This document shows positions 15,587-23,798 of a DNA stretch of 64,000 bases, piece after piece. The notes beneath the pieces were generated by a model. It saw only the letters and a program-made list of their open reading frames with translations, searched no databases and had not been told where the DNA came from. Position numbers and translations under genes: made by a program. Each line of letters begins with the position of its first letter. Within the stretch, counting starts at the first letter, position 1. The stretch covers positions 1 through 64,000 of the forward strand of contig NZ_JAPPUX010000008.1 in assembly GCF_026712185.1 (NCBI RefSeq), given 5' to 3'. This stretch comes from Nocardioides pini (GTDB lineage: Bacteria; Actinomycetota; Actinomycetes; Propionibacteriales; Nocardioidaceae).

Positions 15587-16627
15587 TCAGACGTCCGGGA
15601 GGAACGACCGCATCCGGTGGAGGGCCAGCCGGGCGGCCGCCTTCCCCGCGGCCGGGATGGGTACGCCGTCCAGCATCGGCAACGGTCGGGTCCAGCGCGG
15701 GTCGGACGGCAGCGCGCCCTCGGGACCGGCGTACGACGGGGTGAGCGCTCGCTGCACCGCCTCCTCGAGGCCGAGCAGCGGACCGCCGGAGCGCGGCGCC
15801 CACGTGTGGCCGGGCCGGCAGACCATGTCGTGGCGCAGCGACTCGATGAGGGCGGTAACGGTGTTGAACGGCGCGGTGGTGGCCAGCGCCGCCCCGAGGC
15901 CGACGAGCCCGGTCGGCGCGACGGGCGCCGGCACGCGGACGCGCGAGAGCCCTGCTTCGCCGCCGATGACGTGCAGCAGGTCGGGGTAGGCGACGACGTC
16001 GGGGCAACCGAGGTCGACCGCGCCGGTCGGGCCGTCATCGGCCAGGCCGTCGGTGATGGCGCGGAGCACGTCCGACGCGGCCACCGGCTGGACCGAGCTG
16101 TCCATCCAGGTGGGCACCGGTTGCACCAGGAAGAGCGTCGCGATCTGGCGGATGATCTCGAACGACGTGGACCCGGCCCCGACGACGACGCCGGCACGCA
16201 GCGCGACCGCCCCGTCGGTGGCGTCGAGGAGGATGCGCTCGACCTCGAGCCGCGAGGCGATGTGGTCCGACAGGTCCTCCTCCGGCACCTGCGGCACCAG
16301 TCCGGAGAGGTAGACGAGGCGTCGTACGTCGCTGCGGGACACGGCGGCCGCGACGGTCTCGGCCGCCACCCGGTCGCGGTCCTTGAAGTCACTGCGGTCG
16401 AGCGAGTGCACGAGGTAGACGACCGCGTCGACACCGTCGACCGCCTCCGCGACGGCCGCCGGATCGGTGACGTCGCAGCGGATCGCGCGGACGCGCTCGT
16501 CCCAGCCGAAGTGCTCGGGGCGCGGGGGCGACGACGACGCGGCCACGACGTCGTACGCCTGCTCGAGCAGGTGGGGGACGAGGCGCGAACCGATGTAGCC
16601 GGTGGCGCCCAGGACGAGGACCCGCAT
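15587..16627 (-). CDS. NAD(P)H-binding (SDR-like) protein
   Basis: A 346-residue protein with an N-terminal Rossmann fold: VLVLGATGYIGSRLVPHLL near residues 3-21. It belongs to the atypical SDR / NAD(P)H-binding group (NmrA-like). A YxxxK catalytic pair is not evident; LVYLSGLVP near 109 is where catalytic SDRs have their Ser, so it may sense or bind the nucleotide rather than reduce a substrate. The rest is helical with no membrane anchor. It starts 2 nt after the SRPBCC gene stops and shares its transcript. These pairs occur in actinobacteria, but the substrate is unknown. Confidence 0.75.
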   Translation of the reverse strand: MRVLVLGATGYIGSRLVPHLLEQAYDVVAASSSPPRPEHFGWDERVRAIRCDVTDPAAVAEAVDGVDAVVYLVHSLDRSDFKDRDRVAAETVAAAVSRSDVRRLVYLSGLVPQVPEEDLSDHIASRLEVERILLDATDGAVALRAGVVVGAGSTSFEIIRQIATLFLVQPVPTWMDSSVQPVAASDVLRAITDGLADDGPTGAVDLGCPDVVAYPDLLHVIGGEAGLSRVRVPAPVAPTGLVGLGAALATTAPFNTVTALIESLRHDMVCRPGHTWAPRSGGPLLGLEEAVQRALTPSYAGPEGALPSDPRWTRPLPMLDGVPIPAAGKAAARLALHRMRSFLPDV

Positions 16628-16629
16628 GC

Positions 16630-17097
16630 CTAGGCCTCGCCCAGGTGCTTGAGGAGGTTGCGGGAGAACACGGTGCCCATGTGCTTCACGACGCCGGCCA
16701 TCACCCGCTCGACCGCGGGCCGGGCCAGGCCCGGGAGCGGGAGGGTGCAGGCGATCTGGAGGTCGATGCTCACGTCGGTGCCGCCGCCCTCGTGGTCGGC
16801 GAGCTCGTAGGTGCCGTCGACGGCGGTCATCTCGTCCGGCCGGTCGGGGTCGTGGGTGAAGACGATCCGGTCCTGGGGGTGCAGCTCCATCACCTCCGTG
16901 AACCTCGGCGCCACGGCGACGCCCAGCACCGGGATGGTGCCCATCTTCCAGGTCCACCGGTCGCCCTCGACGTCGATGCTCGTGACGTAGGGCGTGATCT
17001 GCGCGATCAGGTCGGCGTCGACGAGGGCGGCCCACACCTCGCTGCGCGGTGAGCGCAGCACGGCCGTGGAGCGGTCGCGGGCACGGAAGGTCGCCAT
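16630..17097 (-). CDS. SRPBCC (START-like) family protein
   Basis: A 155-residue helix-grip protein: an N-terminal strand (FRARDRSTAVLRSPRSEVWA), a long central antiparallel sheet and a C-terminal helix (AVERVMAGVVKHMGTVFSRN). The family binds hydrophobic ligands such as lipids or polyketides in a deep cavity; the ligand here is unknown. It is the first gene of a two-gene unit with the SDR-like protein. The ATG has TAGCCT at 17104-17109 with a 6-nt gap, so the transcript is probably leaderless. Confidence 0.78.
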   Translation of the reverse strand: MATFRARDRSTAVLRSPRSEVWAALVDADLIAQITPYVTSIDVEGDRWTWKMGTIPVLGVAVAPRFTEVMELHPQDRIVFTHDPDRPDEMTAVDGTYELADHEGGGTDVSIDLQIACTLPLPGLARPAVERVMAGVVKHMGTVFSRNLLKHLGEA

Positions 17098-17212
17098 GGC
17101 GCGAGGCTACCGACGGGTCGGTTGGGCCGGCCTCACCCTTGCGGCCCTGGGGGCGGTGGCCAAGCCACCTTCGAGTCGAGCCGAATGTGGCTGGCGCACC
17201 GCTCGCCGGCGG

Positions 17213-18562
17213 TCAGCCGCGGGGCAGCTCGCCGAGGTTGCGGAGGAGCAGGGCCTCGGCCTTGACGACCTTCTCGAACTCGGCGAGGTGGAGGCCCTCG
17301 TTGGCGCCGTGGGCGCGGGTGTCGGGGTCCTCGACGCCGGTGACGAGCACGCTGGCCTGCGGGAACGCCTCGAGGAACTCGGCGATGAAGGGGATCGAGC
17401 CGCCGACGCCCATGTCGACGGGCTCGGTGCCGTCCCAGGCCTCGGCGAACGCGGCACGCGCGGCGTCGTACGCCGGCCCGCTGGCGTCGATCTGCGTCGC
17501 CTCGCCGGTGTCGACGACCGTCGTCGTGAGGGTCGCGCCCCACGGCGTGTGCTTCTCGAGGTGCGCCTGGAGGCACTGGACGGCGTTGGCGGTGGTGTCG
17601 CCGGGGGCGATGCGCATGCTGATGCGGCAGCGCGCGGCCGGCACGAGGGTGTTGGAGGCGCCCTCGACCTTGGGCGCGTCGAGGCCGGTGATGCTGATCG
17701 ACGGCTTGGTCCACAGGCGCTCGACGATCGAGCCGGAGCCGATCCACTCGATGCCCTCGGCGGCGCCCGACTCGGCGCGGAGGCGGGCCTCGGGGTACTC
17801 GACGTCGGCGGCGGGGCCGGCGTGCAGGCCCTCGATGGCGACGTTGCCGTCGTCGTCGTTGAGGGACGCGATGACGCGGCTCAGGGTCATGATCGAGTCG
17901 GGGACGAGGCCGCCCCACATGCCGCTGTGCACGGCGTGGGTGAGCGTGCGGACCTCGACGTCCATCCGCACCAGGCCACGAAGCGACGTGGTGAGGGCGG
18001 GCTCGCCGATGTCCCAGTTGCCGGAGTCGGCGATGACGATGACGTCGGCGGCGAGGCGCTCCTTGTGGGCCTCGAGCAGCTCGACGAGGGTGTCGGAGCC
18101 GACCTCCTCCTCACCCTCGATGAACATCACCAGGTTCACCGGCAGGTCGTCGCCGAAGATCCGGACCGCGCCGAGGTGGGCGGCGATGCCGGCCTTGTCG
18201 TCGGCGGCGCCGCGGCCGTAGAGCCGGTCCCCCCGCTCGGTCGGCTCCCACGGCGGGGAGTCCCAATCGGCGTGGTCGTTCTCGGGCTGGACGTCGTGGT
18301 GGGCGTAGAGCAGCACCGTCGGGGCGCCCTCGGGGCCGGCCTTCTTCGCGATCACGGCGGGCGGTGCGCCGTCGTGGGCGCGCACGATCTCGCACTCGAA
18401 GCCCTCCGCCGCGAACAGGTCGCGGGTGGCCTCGGCGCTGCGCTCGACCTCGCCGGCGCGGGCCGGGTCGGCGGACACGGACTGGATGCGGACGAGGTCC
18501 TCGAGGTCACGGCGGATGCCGGGCATGACCTCGGCGAGGCGTGCGGAGATGTCGACAGTCAT
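17213..18562 (-). CDS. M20 family dipeptidase/metallopeptidase
   Basis: A 449-residue cytoplasmic zinc peptidase of the M20 (CNDP-like) family, which cleaves dipeptides or deacylates amino acids. Metal and catalytic residues are visible: LLYAHHDVQP near residue 84 (His and Asp), GRGAADDKAG near 117 (bridging Asp), FIEGEEEVGSD near 151 (catalytic Glu and ligand) and the late ligand His in ANEGLHLAEF near 425. The dimerisation lid lies between 190 and 310. The substrate is not predicted. ATG 18562 has TAGGGT at 18569-18574 with a 6-nt gap, pointing to a leaderless mRNA. Confidence 0.9.
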   Translation of the reverse strand: MTVDISARLAEVMPGIRRDLEDLVRIQSVSADPARAGEVERSAEATRDLFAAEGFECEIVRAHDGAPPAVIAKKAGPEGAPTVLLYAHHDVQPENDHADWDSPPWEPTERGDRLYGRGAADDKAGIAAHLGAVRIFGDDLPVNLVMFIEGEEEVGSDTLVELLEAHKERLAADVIVIADSGNWDIGEPALTTSLRGLVRMDVEVRTLTHAVHSGMWGGLVPDSIMTLSRVIASLNDDDGNVAIEGLHAGPAADVEYPEARLRAESGAAEGIEWIGSGSIVERLWTKPSISITGLDAPKVEGASNTLVPAARCRISMRIAPGDTTANAVQCLQAHLEKHTPWGATLTTTVVDTGEATQIDASGPAYDAARAAFAEAWDGTEPVDMGVGGSIPFIAEFLEAFPQASVLVTGVEDPDTRAHGANEGLHLAEFEKVVKAEALLLRNLGELPRG

Positions 18563-18585
18563 GTCGACACCCTAGGTCCCGTCGA

Positions 18586-19392
18586 TCAGCCGTCGAGAGA
18601 CGCCCGGGTGCCCTGTCGGCGCTCCAGCATCAGCTGGCGCTCGGTGTCGGCGAAGCCGAGCCGGCGGTAGATGCCGATGGCCTCGCCGTCGTCGTCGGCG
18701 ACGATCACGAGGGTGCGCGCGCCGAGGTGCTCGAGGGCGTAGCGACCCGCAGCGTGCACGGCCGCCGCCGCCAGTCCCTTGCGCCGGTGGCCCATGTGGG
18801 TCTCGACGCTCTGGAAGCGCGCGACGCCGTCCTCGGTGGTGAAGACGGCAGCGGTGCTGACGACCTCGTCGTCGACGAGCACGCCGAAGCGGGTGCCACG
18901 ACCGGCCTCGATCAGCGCCTGCTCCTGCACGTTGCGGCCGCGGGCGAACCGCAGGTGCGACTCCTCGTCGTCGCGCTCCTCGATCGCGACGCTCAGGCGG
19001 GCACGGCTCTCCCAGTCCGACTCCGACTGCAGCGGCCGGACCTCGGCCTCCACCTCGCGGGGCGCCCGGAGCTCGGACGCGGTGAGCACCGACGCCACGT
19101 CGACCACCAGCCCAGCCGCCTCGAAGGCGGCGCGCGACTCCGGCGTCAGGTCGGGGTGGTCGATCCCGATGCTCACGTGGCCGGCCTCGGGGAACTCGGT
19201 GCGGAAGGCGCCCACCACCTCCCGCTCCCCGCCGGGCACGGGCGGCTCGGCGAGGAGGATGAAGTTGCCCCAGTAGTACGTCGGGTTGGCCGGCGTACGG
19301 ACCACGAGGTGGGTGCCGCGGTCCTCGACGGTGCTCCCGGACGCGGTCAGCAGGGCGAGGTCGGTGCGGAAGCCGAGCGAGGTCACATCCAT
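18586..19392 (-). CDS. GNAT family N-acetyltransferase
   Basis: A 268-residue protein. The C-terminal half (residues ~130-265) holds a GNAT fold with the acetyl-CoA loop MGHRRKGLAAAAVHAA near 207-222 and the following GARTLVIVADDDGEAIGIYR near 232. The N-terminal half is a second, degenerate GNAT-like lobe that occurs in two-domain members. Acceptor unknown: protein, small amine or antibiotic are all possible. TAGCCT at 19399-19404 lies 6 nt before the ATG and supports this start as leaderless. Only 9 nt separate it from the phosphoketolase stop. Confidence 0.82.
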   Translation of the reverse strand: MDVTSLGFRTDLALLTASGSTVEDRGTHLVVRTPANPTYYWGNFILLAEPPVPGGEREVVGAFRTEFPEAGHVSIGIDHPDLTPESRAAFEAAGLVVDVASVLTASELRAPREVEAEVRPLQSESDWESRARLSVAIEERDDEESHLRFARGRNVQEQALIEAGRGTRFGVLVDDEVVSTAAVFTTEDGVARFQSVETHMGHRRKGLAAAAVHAAGRYALEHLGARTLVIVADDDGEAIGIYRRLGFADTERQLMLERRQGTRASLDG

Positions 19393-19401
19393 GGGCGCAG
19401 G

Positions 19402-21819
19402 CTAGAGGTTGTCGGCGCCCGTGTCGGGGTCGGCCGTGGTGGACGGCGAGGCACCGCGCTCCGGATCGGCGCCGGCGTCCCACCGCCAGTCGCGCACCTC
19501 GGGCAGGTCGTCACCGTGCGTGCGCGTCCACGCCCGTGCCCGCCGGCGGGTGTCCCCCATGAGCTGGCGCAGGCCGGCCGCGCGCGACCCGAGGCCGGGG
19601 ACGCGGTCGATGACGTCCATGACCAGGTGGTAGCGGTCGGTGTCGTTCATCATCACCATGTCGAACGGCGTCGTGGTCGTGCCCTCCTCCTTGTAGCCGC
19701 GCACGTGGATGTTGTCGTGGTTGGTGCGGCGGTAGGTCAACCGGTGGATCAGCCACGGGTAGCCGTGGTAGGCGAAGATGACCGGCTTGTCGGTGGTGAA
19801 CACGGTGTCGAAGTCGCGGTGGCTGAGCCCGTGGGGGTGCTCGGTCTCGTCCTGCAAGCGCATCAGGTCGACGACGTTGACGAAGCGGATCCGCAGGTCG
19901 GGGAGGTGCTCGCGCAGCAGCGAGACCGCGGCCAGCGCCTCCAGGGTGGGTACGTCGCCCGCTGCCGCCACGACCACGTCGGGGTCGCCGTCGTCGTTCG
20001 AGGCCCAGTCCCAGATGCCGAGGCCGCGGGCGCAGTGGAGGTCGGCCTGCTCGGCGTCGAGCCAGTCGAAGCTCGGCTGCTTGCCGGAGACGACGACGTT
20101 GACGTAGTGCTCGCTCTCCAGGCAGTGGGCCATCGTGGACAGCAGCGTGTTGGCGTCCGGCGGCAGGTAGACGCGCACGACCTCGGCCTTCTTGTTGACC
20201 ACGTGGTCGATGAAGCCGGGGTCCTGGTGGGAGAAGCCGTTGTGGTCCTGGCGCCACACGTGCGAGCTCAGCAGGTAGTTGAGGCTCGCGATCGGCGGAC
20301 GCCACTCGATCTCGCGGGTGGTCTTGAGCCACTTGGCGTGCTGATTGAGCATCGAGTCGACGAGGTGGATGAAGGCCTCGTAGCAGCTGAACAGCCCGTG
20401 CCGCCCGGTGAGCAGGTAGCCCTCGAGCCAGCCCTGGCAGGTGTGCTCGGAGAGGATCTCGACCACCCGGCCGGACCGGGCGAGGTGCTCGTCGACGTCG
20501 ACGATCTCGCCGGCCCAGACCTTGTCGGTCACCTCGTAGACGGCGTCGAGGCGGTTGGAGGCGGTCTCGTCGGGGCCGAAGATGCGGAAGCTGGTGTCGT
20601 TGTCGCGCACGACGCCGACGAGCCACTGGCCGAGCACGCGGGTGGGCTCGTGGATGGACGCGCCCGGGCTCTCCACCTCGACGGCGCTGCCGCGCCAGTC
20701 GGGCAGGCGCAGGGGCCGCTTCAGCAGCCCGCCGTTGGCGTGCGGGTTGGCGCTCATCCGGCGGGTGCTCGACGGCGCCTGCCGGCGCACCGCCTCCACC
20801 GGCCGGCCGTCGTCGCCGAAGAGCTCGTCGGGGGCGTACGAGCGCAGCCACTCCTCGAGCTGCGCCCGGTGCGCGTCGTTGTCCCGCGTGCCGGCCAGCG
20901 GCACCTGGTGGGCCCGCCACGTGCCCTCGACCGGCTTCCCGTCGACCTCCGCCGGACCGGTCCACCCCTTCGGGGTGACGAGCAGGATCATCGGCCACGG
21001 TCGTCGCTCGACGTCGCCGTCCTCGCGGGCGGCGCGCCAGGTCTCGCGGATCATGTCGTGGGCCTCGTCGAGCGCCGCGGCCATCTGCCGGTGGACGTCG
21101 GCCGGGTCGTCACCCTCCACCGTGATGACGTGGTGGCCGTAGCCGCGCAGCAGGCTCTCGAGCTCCTCGCGCGGGATGCGGGCGGGGATGGTGGGGTTGG
21201 CGATCTTCCAGCCGTTGAGGGCCAGGACGGGCAGCACCGCGCCGTCGTGGACCGGGTCGACGAACTTGTTGCCGTGCCAGCTCGCGGCCAGGGGTCCGGT
21301 CTCGAACTCGCCGTCACCGACGACCGCGGTCACGACGAGGTCGGGGTTGTCCATCGCGGCGCCGTAGGCGTGCGAGAGGACGTAGCCGAGCTCGCCGCCC
21401 TCGTGGATGGAGCCCGGCGTCTCCGGTGCGACGTGGCTCGGGATGCCGCCGGGGAACGAGAACTGCCGGAAGAGCCTCGACATGCCGTCGCGGTCGTCGC
21501 CGATCGCGGGGAACACCTCGGAGTAGGTGCCCTCGAGCCAGGCGTTGGCGACCGCCGCCGGGCCGCCGTGGCCGGGACCGCACAGGATGATCGCGTCGAC
21601 GTCGCGCTCGCGGATCAGCCGGTTGAGGTGGGTCCAGACGAGGTTCAGCCCGGGCGTGGTGCCCCAGTGGCCGAGCAGCCGGGGCTTGATGTCGTCGCGC
21701 TCGAGCGGCCGCTCCAGAAGCGGGTTGTCGAGCAGGTAGATCTGCCCGACGGAGAGGTAGTTGGCCGCGCGGAACCAGAGGTCGAGCTCGTGGACCTGGT
21801 CGTCGGTGAGGGTCGCCAT
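19402..21819 (-). CDS. xfp: Phosphoketolase (Xfp family)
   Basis: An 805-residue thiamine-diphosphate enzyme that splits xylulose-5-P (and often fructose-6-P) with phosphate into acetyl-P and a triose- or tetrose-P. Family marks include ILCGPGHGGPA near residues 75-85, a TPP site at VVGDGEFETGPLAASWHGN near 165-183, LNGWKIANPT near 199, SEHTCQGWLEGYLLTGRHG near 470 and YHGYPWLIHRLTYRR near 690. The length is normal. The frame is open far upstream, but ATG 21819 begins the conserved N-terminus. It would give the cell a carbon-saving route to acetyl-P; a partner acetate kinase is not in the window. Confidence 0.95.
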   Translation of the reverse strand: MATLTDDQVHELDLWFRAANYLSVGQIYLLDNPLLERPLERDDIKPRLLGHWGTTPGLNLVWTHLNRLIRERDVDAIILCGPGHGGPAAVANAWLEGTYSEVFPAIGDDRDGMSRLFRQFSFPGGIPSHVAPETPGSIHEGGELGYVLSHAYGAAMDNPDLVVTAVVGDGEFETGPLAASWHGNKFVDPVHDGAVLPVLALNGWKIANPTIPARIPREELESLLRGYGHHVITVEGDDPADVHRQMAAALDEAHDMIRETWRAAREDGDVERRPWPMILLVTPKGWTGPAEVDGKPVEGTWRAHQVPLAGTRDNDAHRAQLEEWLRSYAPDELFGDDGRPVEAVRRQAPSSTRRMSANPHANGGLLKRPLRLPDWRGSAVEVESPGASIHEPTRVLGQWLVGVVRDNDTSFRIFGPDETASNRLDAVYEVTDKVWAGEIVDVDEHLARSGRVVEILSEHTCQGWLEGYLLTGRHGLFSCYEAFIHLVDSMLNQHAKWLKTTREIEWRPPIASLNYLLSSHVWRQDHNGFSHQDPGFIDHVVNKKAEVVRVYLPPDANTLLSTMAHCLESEHYVNVVVSGKQPSFDWLDAEQADLHCARGLGIWDWASNDDGDPDVVVAAAGDVPTLEALAAVSLLREHLPDLRIRFVNVVDLMRLQDETEHPHGLSHRDFDTVFTTDKPVIFAYHGYPWLIHRLTYRRTNHDNIHVRGYKEEGTTTTPFDMVMMNDTDRYHLVMDVIDRVPGLGSRAAGLRQLMGDTRRRARAWTRTHGDDLPEVRDWRWDAGADPERGASPSTTADPDTGADNL

Positions 21820-21877
21820 GCCTCTTCGTACCGGAAACCGGTGGAGGTGCACACCCCCCGTCTCGGGCGGTACGGCC

Positions 21878-22210
21878 TCAGAGGGGGAGGTACGGCGCGA
21901 GGTCGGTGCGCTCGCCGCTCGCGATGACGCGGCCCGTGTCGAGGGCCTCGCCCCACGTCGTACGACCGGTGGCGAGGGCCAGCCAGGTCTCGGCGTCGGT
22001 CTCCACGACGGCCGGCGGGGTGCCCCGGGTGTGGCGCACGCCGGGCACGACCTGCACGGCGGCGAAGGGCGGCACCCGGACCTCCACCGACCGTCCGGGC
22101 GCGCGCACCTCGAGACGCGCGAGGTAGTGCTTGACCAGCGCCCGGGTGTCGCCGGTGGCCTGGGCCGTCGCGAGCTGCTCGGGGGTGAGGACCTTGAGTC
22201 GGGCGGGCAC
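21878..22210 (-). CDS. Sterol carrier family protein (bacterial SCP ortholog)
   Basis: A 110-residue SCP2-like protein of the 'bacterial SCP ortholog' type. It has a strand-rich core (VEVRVPPFAAVQVV near residues 41-54, TPPAVVETDAETWLALATG near 63-81) and closes with RVIASGERTDLAPYLPL, the typical family end. SCP folds bind fatty acyl or other lipophilic ligands. The mycobacterial ortholog (Rv0807) sits beside purF, and here it is in the same neighbourhood, though 6 kb away. GTG 22210 has TAGCCT at 22217-22222 with a 6-nt gap, a leaderless layout. Confidence 0.8.
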   Translation of the reverse strand: MPARLKVLTPEQLATAQATGDTRALVKHYLARLEVRAPGRSVEVRVPPFAAVQVVPGVRHTRGTPPAVVETDAETWLALATGRTTWGEALDTGRVIASGERTDLAPYLPL

Positions 22211-22227
22211 GCACCGAGGCTAGACCG

Positions 22228-22310
22228 GCACCATGCAGGCAGTTCGCGCCAGGTCGGCGGTCGGTGAGCGTGGGCTGCCGGCCCGCGCGGCCGAACTGCC
22301 TTCCTGGTGC
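22228..22310. repeat. Dispersed inverted-repeat element, copy 1
   Basis: Arms 22228-22246 and 22292-22310 match at 16 of 19 positions as an inverted repeat. They contain ATGCAGGCAGTTC on the left and GAACTGCCTTC on the right, with a 45-nt GC-rich interior. A second element of almost the same size with the same arms is at 39811-39895. It ends exactly at the stop of the minus-strand hydrolase, so it may also act as its terminator. Confidence 0.7.
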
Positions 22311-23144
22311 TCAGCCAATGGCGTCGAGCACCTCCACGCAGGCCGCCCATGCGGCGCTGTCGGTCTCGATCACCTGGAAGTGGCCGCCGGTGACCTCCAC
22401 GAGCGTGGCCTCGGCGCCTGCCGCCGTCGCGGCGTCGACGTAGGCCTCGGCCTGGCTGTAGGGGACGGTGTCGTCGTCGCGCGCGTGGACGGCCCAGACC
22501 GGGACGTCGAGCGGCACCTGGGTGAGCGGGTCGGCCTGCTCGTACGTCGCCGCGTCGGCATCGCCGAGGAAGGCGAGCGCGGCGTCGTCCCCGAGGTGGT
22601 CGGCGACGGCCGCCCGCAGGTCGAGCACCCCGGCCTGGCTGACGACGTGGGTGAGGGGCGGGCCGTCGGACCAGCGGTCGAACCGCAGCCGCGCCCCCGC
22701 CCAGGTGGCGAGGTGCCCGCCCGCCGAGTGACCGAGGGTGACGACCGGCCCCGTCACGTCGGCGGCCACGGCGCCGATCGCGGCGTGGACGTCGTCGAGG
22801 GTGGCGGGGAAGCCGCCTCCGTTGCCGACCCGGCGGTACTCCACGTTGGCCGCCGTCCAGCCGCGCGCGACCAGGTCCTCGGCGAGGGGGGCGCCGTACT
22901 CGGCGCCGTACTGCGCCTTCCAGAAGCCTCCGTGGAGGACGATCACCAGCCCCCGGCTGGCGCCGTCCGGGACGTGGAGGTCCACCCACTGGCTCGGGTC
23001 GTCGCCGTAGGTGATCCGCCGGGGGTCGCTCGCTGCGTCGGCCATGGCGCCCACCCTGCCCGACCGGTCGTCCGAGCAGGCGGCGAGGGCCGACGCCACG
23101 CCGATGGCGCCGGCAGCCAGCACGGTGCGGCGGGACAGGCTCAC
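22311..23144 (-). CDS. Alpha/beta hydrolase, exported lipoprotein
   Basis: A 277-residue protein. It begins SLSRRTVLAAGAIGVASA with LAAC near residue 23, combining a twin-arginine-like motif and a lipobox, so it is probably a lipoprotein exported by Tat. The hydrolase core has the oxyanion HGGFW near 73 and the nucleophile elbow TLGHSAGGHLA near 138-148. The acid is in HARDDDTVPY near 220 and the His in VTGGHFQVIE near 250. It resembles kynurenine-formamidase/carboxylesterase-type enzymes. GTG 23144 overlaps the ArsR-type regulator stop by 4 nt, so the two are co-translated. Confidence 0.8.
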   Translation of the reverse strand: MSLSRRTVLAAGAIGVASALAACSDDRSGRVGAMADAASDPRRITYGDDPSQWVDLHVPDGASRGLVIVLHGGFWKAQYGAEYGAPLAEDLVARGWTAANVEYRRVGNGGGFPATLDDVHAAIGAVAADVTGPVVTLGHSAGGHLATWAGARLRFDRWSDGPPLTHVVSQAGVLDLRAAVADHLGDDAALAFLGDADAATYEQADPLTQVPLDVPVWAVHARDDDTVPYSQAEAYVDAATAAGAEATLVEVTGGHFQVIETDSAAWAACVEVLDAIG

Positions 23145-23731
23145 GCGTCGGTGTCGTCCTGCCCGGTCGGCTCGTCGGGATAGGGCTGCACCATCTGCAC
23201 GAGAAGGTACGTCCGTCGCTCCGGGTCGCGCCCCCGCGTGCGGTCGGCCCACGAGTCGACGAGGTCGTCGATCTCCTGGCGCAGCTGGTGGGCCTCGTCG
23301 TCGGTGAGCCTGATCGCGTGGTCGGAGGTCGAGAAGACGCCGCGACCCTCCTTCCGGCTCATGGCGAAGGTGCGGTCGACGACCTGGTGCAGCCACGCCA
23401 GCTTGGTGGAGCGGAAGACCTCCACCGCCGCCCGTCCGCCGGGCGCCTCGGCGAGCTCGCTGAGGTTGACCGAGAAGCCCGCGGCGGTGCTCGCGCGCCA
23501 CACGCGGTCGCGCTTGTCGCGGGCCTCCTCGGGGGCCTCCTCGACCAGGCCGTACTTCGCGAGCTGGCGGAGGTGGAAGCTCGCCTGGTTGGCCGGGATG
23601 TCCATCTCCCGCGCGATGTCGGCGGCGCGGGAGGGCCCCGAGGCGTGGAGCTCGTCGAGGATCCGGGTGCGCACCGGGTGCGCGATCGCGCGCAGGACCC
23701 GAGGGTCGCTGAGCGGCTGCGGTTCGACCAT
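23141..23731 (-). CDS. ArsR-type winged-helix transcriptional regulator
   Basis: A 196-residue protein. The winged helix fills residues 8-75, with the recognition region AADIAREMDIPANQASFHLR near 36-55, followed by a wing (EEARDKRDRVWRA). The C-terminal ~120 residues are helical and likely form the dimer or ligand domain. No metal-binding Cys pair of classical ArsR proteins is seen. It is divergent from an MFS gene with only 67 bp between start codons. That gap holds three TGCGCA boxes, a probable shared operator. TAGGGT at 23738-23743 lies 6 nt before its ATG (leaderless). Confidence 0.85.
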   Translation of the reverse strand: MVEPQPLSDPRVLRAIAHPVRTRILDELHASGPSRAADIAREMDIPANQASFHLRQLAKYGLVEEAPEEARDKRDRVWRASTAAGFSVNLSELAEAPGGRAAVEVFRSTKLAWLHQVVDRTFAMSRKEGRGVFSTSDHAIRLTDDEAHQLRQEIDDLVDSWADRTRGRDPERRTYLLVQMVQPYPDEPTGQDDTDA

Positions 23732-23748
23732 GCGGCCACCCTACCAAC

Positions 23749-23783
23749 TTGCGCACGCACTATTGCGCAACGATACGTGCGCA
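23749..23783. promoter_or_regulatory. Operator candidate between ArsR-type regulator and MFS gene
   Basis: TTGCGCA (23749-23755) and TGCGCAA (23764-23770) form a perfect inverted repeat with an 8-nt gap. A third TGCGCA is at 23778-23783. The last box lies 3 nt before the MFS -10 box TATGGT (23787-23792), so binding would block that promoter. Confidence 0.6.
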
Positions 23784-23798
23784 TCATATGGTGCGGAC

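Noticed and set aside
18541..21927. An 1128-codon open frame on the plus strand
   Set aside because: Antisense to GNAT and phosphoketolase. Composition is that of a shadow frame.
22311..23756. Single long minus-strand ORF (481 codons) as one protein
   Set aside because: The upstream part is out of frame with the conserved ArsR-type regulator. The hydrolase signal peptide clearly begins at GTG 23144.
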